The notes under the pieces are model-generated. The model saw only the letters and a list, made by a program, of their open reading frames with translations. It was not told the DNA's origin and did not search any database. From Candidatus Woesearchaeota archaeon (GTDB taxonomy: Archaea; Nanobdellota; Nanobdellia; SCGC-AAA011-G17; ARS1403): DNA of 56,555 bases. Location: NCBI GenBank assembly GCA_018302705.1, contig JAGVZI010000011.1, positions 1 through 56,555 on the forward strand, written 5' to 3'. This document shows, one piece after another, positions 6,262-15,000 of this stretch (position 1 is the first letter of the stretch; every line of letters starts with the position of its first letter). The translations under genes and the position numbers were made by a program.

Positions 6262-8859
6262 TTAAGCCTCAATCTTTTCTGTTTTTCCAATCTTAGCCAG
6301 AACAAGATTATGCATTCTTTTCAAGAACTCAATTCTGTCTTCGATTTTGAAAACATCCACATATCCCTGCAATACTAAATTAAACGCAAATGGGCTGGGT
6401 ATTTTTGTGTCAATTTCTTTTACTTTTATCTCTCCTTTTTCAACTTTCACTAAGATTTCATTGGCATGCGCTATATCCATCAGGTCTTCAAGCACCTCTC
6501 TCCTAGTCTCTTTCAAAATTGGGAAGTCATTGCTTATTCTTCTTACTGCACTGATTAACAGCATACTGCTAACCTGCTGCCTTCCAACTCTCTTTCTTTT
6601 GCCTTTATATTCTCTCAGTATCATCAAGCTTCTCCCAGCGCAGTGCCTGAATCTTCTCCTCAAGACTTCTGTCTTTTCCAAGGCAATCTCCATTATTGCA
6701 TCTAAGTCTTTGCTTTTTAATGAGTCAAATGCCCTTTTGGCCTGCATATTATCCTCGCTTGCAAGGTAAAATCCATTATCATTTATGCCGATTTCAACAT
6801 CCCTCTTCCCAAGCAATCCAACCAGGTAAGCAACAGCCCTTGACAAGACATCATTAACCCTTCTCCCATACAAGGCATGAAACACAACAAATTTTTTATT
6901 GTACGCATTATAGTGCTCGATCAAAATCTTTTTGTCATGCGGGATTTCCCTGGCGTATTGAAACATCTCGCTGAAATAGCGGTAAATTGCTTCAGCACTG
7001 TTCCTGTCAACGTATAAATACTCGTCAACGAATTTTATTATTTCTTCTTTGCTCCTTCCTTTCGCGAATTTTTCTTCCATTAATCTTCTGAATCTTCCAA
7101 TTTCAACTCCAAGGTCAAAGCTCAAAGGCAGCATCTCGGAAAACCAGCTCGGGATCGTCGGTGGCCTGTCAATGGTTGATTTTACTTGCGCAACCATTCC
7201 GCGGGCAAACTGGAACTCATATCTATCCCCTCCTAAAACGAAAACATCCCTCGATTTTAATTTCTCTAGAAACCCCTCGTCAATGTGCCCGATTACCTGC
7301 TCGCCTACTTTCACAGTAACATGAGTCTCATCAGGGATAGTTCCGATGTTCGTCATATAGATTATCCTGCTTAGCTTTCCCTTTCTTCCAATCATTCCTG
7401 TTTCCTTATCCCACCAGATCTTTGCATAAACATGCCTGTCTTCCAGGCTTGTAAATTCTCCGGATAGATAATCTAAAACAGAATCAAAATCTTTTTTGTC
7501 CAGGTTCTTATAGCAATAACTCCTCTTAATTAATTTGAATAAATTATCATAGCTTATCCTGTCAGCAATTGCAATCCCGTAAATCTGCTGCGCAAGAACA
7601 TCAAGGCAGTTTTTTGGAATATGAATTGTATCAATTTTTCTTTCTATAGCGCTTTTCAGCATGACGCTGCATTCAATCAAATCATCCCTATCTAAAACAA
7701 TTATCCTTCCTTTTGAAGTTTCATGCAATTTATGCCCGCTTCTTCCAATTCTTTGCAGGCATCTGGCAACTGATTTAGGGCTTCCAAGCAAAATAACCAA
7801 GTCAATGTATCCAATGTCAATGCCGAGCTCGAGTGAGGTGCTACAAACAACGACTTTAATCTCGCCTTTTCTTAATCTATTTTCTAAATCCAATCTTTTT
7901 TCCTTTGACAAGCTTCCGTGATGAGCCCCTATATTGTCGCTATATTTTTTTGGAAATCTCTCCTTCAAATAATGCACAACTCTTTCAGTTGCAGCCCTTG
8001 TATTGGTGAATATTAAAGCAGTCTTATGCTCCTGTACTAGGTTGTCAATAAGCTCGTACATCGCTTTTGATTGCTCTTCATAATTAGTATTAATCAAATC
8101 CTTTACAGGGCTTAGGACCTTTAAATCCATCTTTTTAATAAATTGAACATCTGCAATCTTGCAGCTTCTTTCAGAGCCAACCAGATATTTTGCAACCTCA
8201 TCTAATGGAGAAATAGTCGCGCTCAACCCAATCCTGCAAAAATCATTTTCAGTTAGCTCCTTTAGTCTTTCAATTGACAATGACAGATGCACCCCTCTTT
8301 TATTTTCAGCAATGGCATGTATTTCATCTATTATGCAGTATCTTACGTTCCTCAAGTACTCTCTGAACTTCGGGGCGGTTAGCACTATTGCTAGCGACTC
8401 AGGTGTTGTGACTAAGATATGCGGGATATTCCTGATCATTTTTGCCCTTTCACTTGCAGTTGTGTCTCCAGTTCTTAGGCCGACTCTAATGCTTAATTTT
8501 TTCCCATGTTTTTTGGCGACTTCATTAATCTCCTCAAGTGGCGTAATCAAGTTTACAAATATGTCATTAGAAAGCGCCTTTAAAGGAGAGGTATACACAC
8601 AATATATTTTATCTTCCAACCTTCCCTCTGCGTCCAAAGAAACTAATTCATTCAAGATAGCAAGAAAGGCAGTTAAAGTTTTAGTTGCTCCTGTTGGTGC
8701 ACTAACAAGAATATTATTTCCATTATGAATCTCCATCACACCATAAAGCTGCGGCAAACTAAAGTCTTTAAACTTTAAAAAAAACCACTCTTTAACAAAA
8801 GGGTGCAATATCTTTTCCACATCGTCCTTTTTTCTTGGTGTTTCTATAAACTCTATCAT
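6262..8859 (-). CDS. lhr: Lhr-type DEAD/DEAH-box helicase
   Basis: 865 residues, the size of the Lhr core. It is an ATP-dependent 3'-5' nucleic acid translocase linked to DNA repair. Motifs in order: Q-like FSLPQLYGV, Walker A APTGATKT (about 54-61), DEIH Walker B, SATI (motif III), TNTRAATERV (IV), AHHG, STSLELGIDIG (V) and QRIGRSGH (VI). The Lhr-specific winged-helix and beta-sheet bundle follow (about 400-865). Walker A reads GATKT instead of the usual GSGKT; the essential Lys-Thr is kept. It has its own region and no obvious operon partner. Confidence 0.92.
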   Translation of the reverse strand: MIEFIETPRKKDDVEKILHPFVKEWFFLKFKDFSLPQLYGVMEIHNGNNILVSAPTGATKTLTAFLAILNELVSLDAEGRLEDKIYCVYTSPLKALSNDIFVNLITPLEEINEVAKKHGKKLSIRVGLRTGDTTASERAKMIRNIPHILVTTPESLAIVLTAPKFREYLRNVRYCIIDEIHAIAENKRGVHLSLSIERLKELTENDFCRIGLSATISPLDEVAKYLVGSERSCKIADVQFIKKMDLKVLSPVKDLINTNYEEQSKAMYELIDNLVQEHKTALIFTNTRAATERVVHYLKERFPKKYSDNIGAHHGSLSKEKRLDLENRLRKGEIKVVVCSTSLELGIDIGYIDLVILLGSPKSVARCLQRIGRSGHKLHETSKGRIIVLDRDDLIECSVMLKSAIERKIDTIHIPKNCLDVLAQQIYGIAIADRISYDNLFKLIKRSYCYKNLDKKDFDSVLDYLSGEFTSLEDRHVYAKIWWDKETGMIGRKGKLSRIIYMTNIGTIPDETHVTVKVGEQVIGHIDEGFLEKLKSRDVFVLGGDRYEFQFARGMVAQVKSTIDRPPTIPSWFSEMLPLSFDLGVEIGRFRRLMEEKFAKGRSKEEIIKFVDEYLYVDRNSAEAIYRYFSEMFQYAREIPHDKKILIEHYNAYNKKFVVFHALYGRRVNDVLSRAVAYLVGLLGKRDVEIGINDNGFYLASEDNMQAKRAFDSLKSKDLDAIMEIALEKTEVLRRRFRHCAGRSLMILREYKGKRKRVGRQQVSSMLLISAVRRISNDFPILKETRREVLEDLMDIAHANEILVKVEKGEIKVKEIDTKIPSPFAFNLVLQGYVDVFKIEDRIEFLKRMHNLVLAKIGKTEKIEA

Positions 8860-8946
8860 CTTCTAGAATTTTTTTAAATAAAACAGGGATTTATCTTTAA
8901 AAGCCTTGCGTGGCTTCATGGCAAGTATGTCAAGTAAAACAGATTA

Positions 8947-9180
8947 TTAATCTTCTTTAGTGCTTCTTCTAAAAGCATAATAATCCCTATCAATTAGGGC
9001 AGCCAAGTTTCCATCTCTAGTTTCTCTAGAAAAAGCAAAATGTAATCTGCAAAAAGTAGGAGTGTAAACCAAAGATCTCCTAATTGCCTCGGTTAATCCC
9101 TTATAGGCAGCATATGCCTCACGGACTAAATCCCCGTCTAGATAAAACTCCAGCATTCTTTCATGTTTTGGCATATTCAT
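8947..9180 (-). CDS. hypothetical small protein
   Basis: 77 residues. The ATG at 9180 follows TTAGGAG with good spacing, which supports a real gene. The sequence is helical and rich in Arg and Tyr (REAYAAYKGLTEAIRRSLVY), with no recognisable domain. Upstream lies a 200-bp gap with a small inverted repeat (CCTCTTTAGAGG at about 9215). Confidence 0.55.
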   Translation of the reverse strand: MNMPKHERMLEFYLDGDLVREAYAAYKGLTEAIRRSLVYTPTFCRLHFAFSRETRDGNLAALIDRDYYAFRRSTKED

Positions 9181-9379
9181 TTTTTTTCTCCTAATTAAAA
9201 ATATATTTTAGAGAACCTCTTTAGAGGAACTTTTTTAGAAAATTACTACTATATAAGCCTTTCCTTTTTGGTTTTAATATTTTATGCAAGAATAATTCTA
9301 GGCGGTTTATCCGATCGTTTGGAAGTATCTATAAAAGAACAACAACATTTAAAACCTTAATCTTCCAGCAAAGTTAATA

Positions 9380-10792
9380 ATGGGGCAAGAGGAAGTAAAA
9401 AAAGAATTAAAGAAGTCAGGCTCGTGGTTGTTAAGCAATGAAATAGCTAAAGCAACCGGGCAATCCCTTAAATCAATCCAGTCATCTTTGCGCAGGCTTG
9501 TAAAATGGGGGGAGGTAAAGAAAGAGCCGGCTTCAAGAGTGATTCAAGACTCCAACAGGCTGAAGGAAAAAAGCTTCGCAGGGTATGCCTATAAGATAAA
9601 GGATTTCAAGACAATAGATGATTTCAAGTTCAAAGATAAGACAGTGTTGCTAAGGCTGGATTTAGATTCGCAGATGCACCCGAGTTTCATTTCAACGGAT
9701 CATTTTTCTCATCACCTTCCAACTATTTTAGAGCTCCTGGAGAAGCAGGCCAAGATAGTAATCCTGACGCACCAGGCATCAAAATCAAATGATGGAAAAA
9801 ACCCTACTCCCTTATTAGACATGCACGCATCTTATCTCTCGCAAAAGCTAAACAAGGAGGTGAGATACATAGATGACCTCACTGGAGAAACAGCCCAGAA
9901 CAGCATAAAATCGCTAACCCCGGGAGATATTATTATATTAAAAAACCTGTTTTCAGAAAAAGAAGAGATGAAAACAAAGTTCAAAAAGCAGAAGAAAACA
10001 AAGCTTGTTAAAACTCTCTCCCATTTAGCAGATTATTACGTTAATGATTCTTTCTCTCTAGCTCATTTATCCTACACATCATTAACAGGGTTCCCGCAAG
10101 TAATGCCTTCATGCATCGGAAGATTTTTTGAAAAGGAGATTGAAGCTGCAAATCACCTGTTAGATCCAGTAAAGCCGTGTTTGTATATTCTTGGAGGAGA
10201 TAAGCCACTGGAGCTGGCGCCATTCATCAAGGCATCTCTCGAAAAAAACAGGGTTAACACAATACTCACCTCAGGCTTCCTCTCCCATCTGCTTCATCTA
10301 GCCCAGGGCAAAAAGCTCGGCGGCCAGGAAGAGGAGCTAAAAAAGCTGAAAATAAAAGTCTCCTCAGACATAAAAAAGATTGCAAAATATGAGAACGTTA
10401 TCCTCCCGAAGGATTATAAGGCCTCTACTTTAGGAGTAGCAGAAAAAATCTCGCTGCATCATTTCCCCATTTACCAGAGCCTTTATGAGATCGGGTCTGA
10501 AACCGTGGAAGATTATTTAGGGTTGATAAAAAATGCCAAGACTATTGTAATCAAAGGCCCATTAGGAAAAATAGAGGACAATAATTTTCAAGAAGCGACA
10601 AAAGCTGTTTTAGAAGAAATTGAAAAGTCAAATGCCTTTACATATATTGTAGGCAATTCAACAGTAGATTGTTTTAAACAATTTAATATCCCAATAAAAA
10701 ACATCAAGCACCTCTCAAAAAACACCCAGCCATTGCTTACTTATCTGACAGAAGAAAAGCTCCCAACAGTAGAAGTTCTGAGGACGAAATGA
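9380..10792 (+). CDS. winged-helix / degenerate phosphoglycerate kinase fusion
   Basis: 470 residues. Residues 1-75 form a winged-helix domain (LLSNEIAKATGQSLKSIQSS then LRRLVKWGEVKKEP). The rest aligns along its length with archaeal phosphoglycerate kinase: RLDLDSQM for RVDLNSPM, HHLPTI, ILTHQ, ILKNLFSEKEE for ILENLRF, YVNDSFSLAHLSYTSLTGF for YVNDAFATAHRSxPSxxGF, ILGGDKP for LGGAKV, and KGPLGKIE for NGPMGVFE. Arginines needed for 3-phosphoglycerate binding (ENLRF, AHR) are replaced, and the GGGxS nucleotide loop reads VGNST. Catalysis is therefore unlikely. It may be a regulator that senses a glycolytic metabolite (inference). The stop overlaps the next gene by 4 nt (ATGA). Confidence 0.82.
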   Translation: MGQEEVKKELKKSGSWLLSNEIAKATGQSLKSIQSSLRRLVKWGEVKKEPASRVIQDSNRLKEKSFAGYAYKIKDFKTIDDFKFKDKTVLLRLDLDSQMHPSFISTDHFSHHLPTILELLEKQAKIVILTHQASKSNDGKNPTPLLDMHASYLSQKLNKEVRYIDDLTGETAQNSIKSLTPGDIIILKNLFSEKEEMKTKFKKQKKTKLVKTLSHLADYYVNDSFSLAHLSYTSLTGFPQVMPSCIGRFFEKEIEAANHLLDPVKPCLYILGGDKPLELAPFIKASLEKNRVNTILTSGFLSHLLHLAQGKKLGGQEEELKKLKIKVSSDIKKIAKYENVILPKDYKASTLGVAEKISLHHFPIYQSLYEIGSETVEDYLGLIKNAKTIVIKGPLGKIEDNNFQEATKAVLEEIEKSNAFTYIVGNSTVDCFKQFNIPIKNIKHLSKNTQPLLTYLTEEKLPTVEVLRTK

Positions 10793-11094
10793 AGTACAAC
10801 AAATTAGTAAGGGATAAAATTCCAGACATCATCAAACAAAAAGGATCAACTCCAATTATAAAAATTGCTGATGATGAAGAGTATCTGGAAAGACTAATCG
10901 AGAAGTTTAAGGAAGAATCTGATGAATTTCTAAAGGAATTTAGTGAAGAAGAACTGGCAGACTTATTAGAAGTGATTTATGCAATCTGCGACTTCCAGAA
11001 AATCGATACAAAGAGATTAGAAATTTTAAGAAAAGAAAAGTCTGAGAAAAGAGGAGCATTTAAAAATAAAATAATCTTAAAAGAAACTAAGTAA
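10789..11094 (+). CDS. MazG-like nucleoside triphosphate pyrophosphohydrolase
   Basis: 101 residues. It begins with MKYNKLVRDKIPDII, the hallmark of the phosphoribosyl-ATP pyrophosphohydrolase-like MazG branch. Metal-binding acidic clusters follow: EESDEFL and EELADLLEVIYAI (the EExxE...ExxD pattern). The family hydrolyses NTPs to NMP and PPi, often as house-cleaning. ATGA overlap with the fusion gene upstream; the RNase HII start is 1 nt after its stop, so the three genes form an operon. Confidence 0.85.
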   Translation: MKYNKLVRDKIPDIIKQKGSTPIIKIADDEEYLERLIEKFKEESDEFLKEFSEEELADLLEVIYAICDFQKIDTKRLEILRKEKSEKRGAFKNKIILKETK

Positions 11095-11095
11095 T

Positions 11096-11783
11096 ATGAC
11101 ACTAATAGCAGGGATTGATGAAGCCGGTAGAGGGCTTTAAATTTTAAAGTTCGCCATAAGGTCCAGTAATCGGTCCCTTAACAATCGCAGGAATTTTAAT
11201 CAACGAGGAAGATTCAGCCAGATTAAAAACTATTGGCGCAAAAGATTCTAAGTTGCTGATTCATAAAAAGCGCGTAGCCTTATCAAAGCAGATCCTCAAG
11301 ATAGCGAAAAATCATAAGGTATTAGTTGTCCATCCAGATGAAATAGACTATGCAGTTCATGGCCATGACGGCTTGAATTTAAACTGGCTTGAAGCTAGAA
11401 AAACAGCAGAGATCTTGAATTATTTAAGGCCAGATAAAGCAATTATCGATTGCCCCTCTCCAAATATAAAAGCATATACAAACTATTTAAGAAAATTTAT
11501 TAACAATACTGACTTGGAATTAGTAGTAGAGCACAAGGCAGACAGAAATTTTTACGTTGTAAGCGCGGCCTCGATAATTGCTAAAGTTGCAAGAGAAGAA
11601 GGGGTTGAAAAAATTGAAAAGAAGATCGGGCAGAAAATCGGAACAGGATATATGTCAAATCTTCAGTGCCAGGAATTTGTGAAAAAAAATTTCGACAAAC
11701 ATCCTGAATTATTCAGAAAATCCTGGATGCCTTATAAAAAACAAGTTGAGGAGAAAGAGCAGAAAAAATTAAATGAGTATTAA
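11096..11783 (+). CDS. rnhB: ribonuclease HII, coding sequence interrupted by a 28-nt intron
   Basis: It cleaves RNA in RNA-DNA hybrids. The first exon (11096-11130) encodes MTLIAGIDEAGR, with catalytic Asp7-Glu8. Direct translation then hits a stop after GRGL. Removing 11131-11158 restores the reading frame exactly: 660 nt, 219 residues, with GIDEAGRGPVIGPLT intact. Later catalytic acids are in IDCPSP and EHKADRNFYVVSAASIIAK. No other start gives the essential N-terminal motif. The alternative is a pseudogene disrupted by a small insertion, but the BHB fold and exact frame favour an intron. It overlaps the convergent small membrane gene by 4 nt. Confidence 0.82.
11131..11158 (+). other. BHB-type intron in the RNase HII mRNA (28 nt)
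   Basis: An inner helix pairs 11132-11140 with 11144-11152 (9 bp, two G-U, loop AUU). The central helix pairs GGU 11126-11128 with GCC 11153-11155 (a fourth C-A position is mismatched). The 5' bulge is AGA 11129-11131; the 3' bulge ends UAA at 11157-11159. The outer helix is GCC 11123-11125 with GGU 11160-11162. Cuts after AG and after UA join GGTAG to AGGTCC, giving Gly-Arg-Gly-Pro in frame. This is a relaxed BHB. Confidence 0.68.
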
Positions 11784-11968
11784 TGTCTAAATAATCTAAT
11801 AGATAAGTAGCCAGCAACAACAACCGCCAATATGCTTAGCCACATAGGCGCTTCCCAATTTCCTAGCTTTAAAGATAATCCCATAACAACCCTGATAAGA
11901 TGAACTATAGCTGCAGCACCAAAGATAAATGCAGCAATTCTATATATTATTTTATCATCCTTTTTCAT
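11780..11968 (-). CDS. small two-TM membrane protein
   Basis: 62 residues from the ATG at 11968; an upstream TTG is less likely. Two hydrophobic segments (about 10-28 and 40-57) lie between basic ends, and the protein ends in SIRLFRH. TATA-like TTTATATATTTTG lies about 20 nt upstream, back to back with the SMC promoter. Function unknown. Confidence 0.6.
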   Translation of the reverse strand: MKKDDKIIYRIAAFIFGAAAIVHLIRVVMGLSLKLGNWEAPMWLSILAVVVAGYLSIRLFRH

Positions 11969-12011
11969 TAACAACAAAATATATAAACTAATTTATAAAA
12001 CTTTGTAGCAA

Positions 12012-15000
12012 ATGACTTACATTAAAAAGATGAAGATACACGGCTTCAAATCTTTCGCGAAGCCCACTGAGCTCCCGTTTTCAAAAGATTTCTCTGCGGT
12101 TATAGGCCCGAACGGAAGTGGGAAGTCATGCCATTATGATACGGTTATAACCATTTCAAGTGGAAAAGAAGTAAAGATTGGAAAGATAGTAGAAGAGCAA
12201 TTGAAGAAAAATCAAAATAAGACTTTAAAAGATGGAGTATATTGTGAATCTCAAGAGCCGTTGGAAATTATATCTATAAATCCAAGTTCTATGAAACAAG
12301 AGATAAAGAAAATCTCTCAATTTATAAAAAGGGAAGGAGAGGAATTATACAATATAAGTACTTCATTGGGAAAGGAATTAAAAGCAACAGGTTGCCATCC
12401 AATAATGGTCTTTAGAGATGGAAAATTAAAGAGCACCTTAATCAGAGACATTAAAGAGAATGATCTTATTGCTTCTCCAAGAATAATAAATACAAGAGAA
12501 GAAAAAAGTTTTGATAAGGATAAATCGAGGCTATTAGGATATGTAATCGGAGATGGATATATTGCTGAAGATAGGATAGAGTTTGTAAACCAAGATAAAG
12601 AAATTTTGCAGGATTTTAAAGAATTATTAATTAAATTATATATTGACCCTAATATAAAAGAAAGATATGAAAAAAATATAACAAGGGTTTATGTAAGAAA
12701 TAAGATCATAGTAAATGATATAAGAAATGCAGTAAAAAGAAACCATCTTGGATCGATAACATCAGAATTTAAAACAATTCCAAATGAAATATTGGGTTCT
12801 GATAAGGAAACAATAAGAAATCTTTTAGCAAGTTTATTTGATACAGATGGCTATATAAGAAAAGATATCTCTATAATAGAGTTCTGTTCTAAGAATGGAA
12901 ATTTAACAAAACAAATTCAAAGACTTTTATTAAGATTTGGAATAATTTCTAAAGTAAAGGAGAGGATTAATTATGCTTATAATACAGAAAATAAAACAAA
13001 GAGATCGTATTATTACCTTTATATCTATGGTTGTGAAAATCTAAAAAATTTCTATATAAATATTCCCCTAAGATGCAAACATAAAAGAGAAACCTTAGAG
13101 AGTTGGGTTTCAAAAAATAAAGTTCCAAATCCAAACAGTGATTTGTTACCAAAGGAAGTTAATAAATATATTAAAAATTTAACGAGTCTGCTTGGGATAA
13201 AAATAAAAAATGAAAAGAAAAAATATCCAAAATTAGGTGCTTACTATGAAGATATATGTCAGCCATCAAGAGAAGGAATAAGAGATTTATTGATCTTCTT
13301 TGAGGATAAATTAGCCAAGATAGTAAATGCATTTTCAGAGATAAGATTAAACAAAGAATCCTTAATGGAGATTCTTCCATTGTTAAACATATCTTATGCT
13401 CAAGCTTCATTAGGAATAGGTCTAGGCAAACACACGATCACCGATAGTTGGAGGTTTCATGGTTGGAATGGGAAAAAAGAAAATTTACAAAGTTTAAATG
13501 ATTTCATCAGGGCAACGATAGGGGATAGGTTGATAGAAATTAAAAAAATATTTTTGGAATTACAAACAATTTCGAATTCAGATATATACTGGGAAAAAAT
13601 TGTGTCAATAAAAAAAACTGAAAAAGTGCCATATGTTTATGATTTAACAGTTTTGGATAATCATAATTTTATCGGTGATGGAGTCTTTGTTCACAACAGC
13701 AACGTCGTCGATTCATTATGCTTCGTCCTCGGCAGGTTATCATCAAAATCAATGCGTGCAGAAAATTCAGCAAAATTAATTTACAATGGAGGAAAGAATG
13801 GAAAGCCGGCAACTGAGGCTTATGTCTCTATTTTATTTGACAATTCTAACAGCTCATTCCCTGCAAAGGCTAAAGAGATAGAAGTCAAGAGGGTTGTCAG
13901 GCACAACGGGCAGTCAAAATATTTTATTAACGGGGAGTTAAGGACAAGGCAGCAAATTCTCGACCTGTTGGCAGCGGCAAAAATAAACCCCGACGGCCAT
14001 AATATAATCTTGCAAGGGGACATCACGCATGCAGCAGAAATGCCTCCTGAAGAGCGCAAGTATATAATAGAAGACATAGCAGGAATCTCTGTTTACGAGG
14101 ACAAAAAAGAAAAGGCTGTCAGGGAGCTGGAGAAAGTTGAATCGCAGTTAAAAGAAGCCGATATAGTCTTGGCAGAGAGAGGCACTTATTTAAAAGAACT
14201 AAAAAAAGATTATGAACAAGCATCAAGGTACAAAGAGCTGGAAAAAAATATCAGCAGAAACAAAGCCACTTATCTGCATCTTCAGGTAAAACAAAAAGAA
14301 GACAAATTAAACAAGGTAGTTTCTTTAATAAGCAAAAATCAATCAGAAATAGATTCGATTAATAACAAAGTCTCGCAACAGCAGCAGGAGTTTGAGGGAA
14401 AAAAGCAGGAATTGCAGAAATTAAAAGACGAAATTGAAAAAAGCGGGGAATCATCCCAGTTAGCTTTGCACAGCGAAGTGGAATTATTGAAGGAGCAGCT
14501 GGCGGATGATAAAATCCGGTTTTCAACCATTCAAAATGAAATAAGCTCCTTGAATGAAAGAACCTCACAGCTTAAATCCTCCTTGCAGGATTCGGATAAA
14601 AAGGTCCAGTCGCTGCAAAAAAAGAAATCTCAGCTGGAGTCAGAATTAGCAGATTTGAAAGAAGAGGCATCAAAAAAGTCCCAGGAGTTAAGCAAGCTTA
14701 AAGAAAAGCACAGCCCTGATGATTTGGAAGCAGAGGTAACGAAGCTCGACTCAAAAATAGAATCCCTCAAGTCTCAAAATCTCGACGATAAAAAATTAAG
14801 TTTGCTAAGGGAAAAAGATAAAGCAGAAATAAGATTAGGCACAATAGAAAAGCTTGCAAACAAGCAGCAGCTTGAAAAGTTGGCTAGCTTAAAGCAAAAC
14901 TTCAAGCAGGCAGCCCAGAATTTAACTAGGGTTTCAGAGGAAGATTCGACATTGCTGAACCAACTATCTTCAGCCAGGATAAAAATACAGCAGCATAAAG

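Noticed and set aside
8670-8700. Lhr Walker A GATKT as a disabling change
   Set aside because: The catalytic Lys-Thr remains and all other helicase motifs are normal.
11253-11783. RNase HII read as starting at the internal codon 11253
   Set aside because: That form lacks the catalytic GIDEAGRG motif, which is encoded just upstream and becomes continuous when the 28-nt segment is removed.
12129-13697. Intein taken to begin at Cys40
   Set aside because: Excision would leave GSGKS-SNVVD with an extra Ser in Walker A, and the Asp of block A would be one position off; Ser39 fits both.
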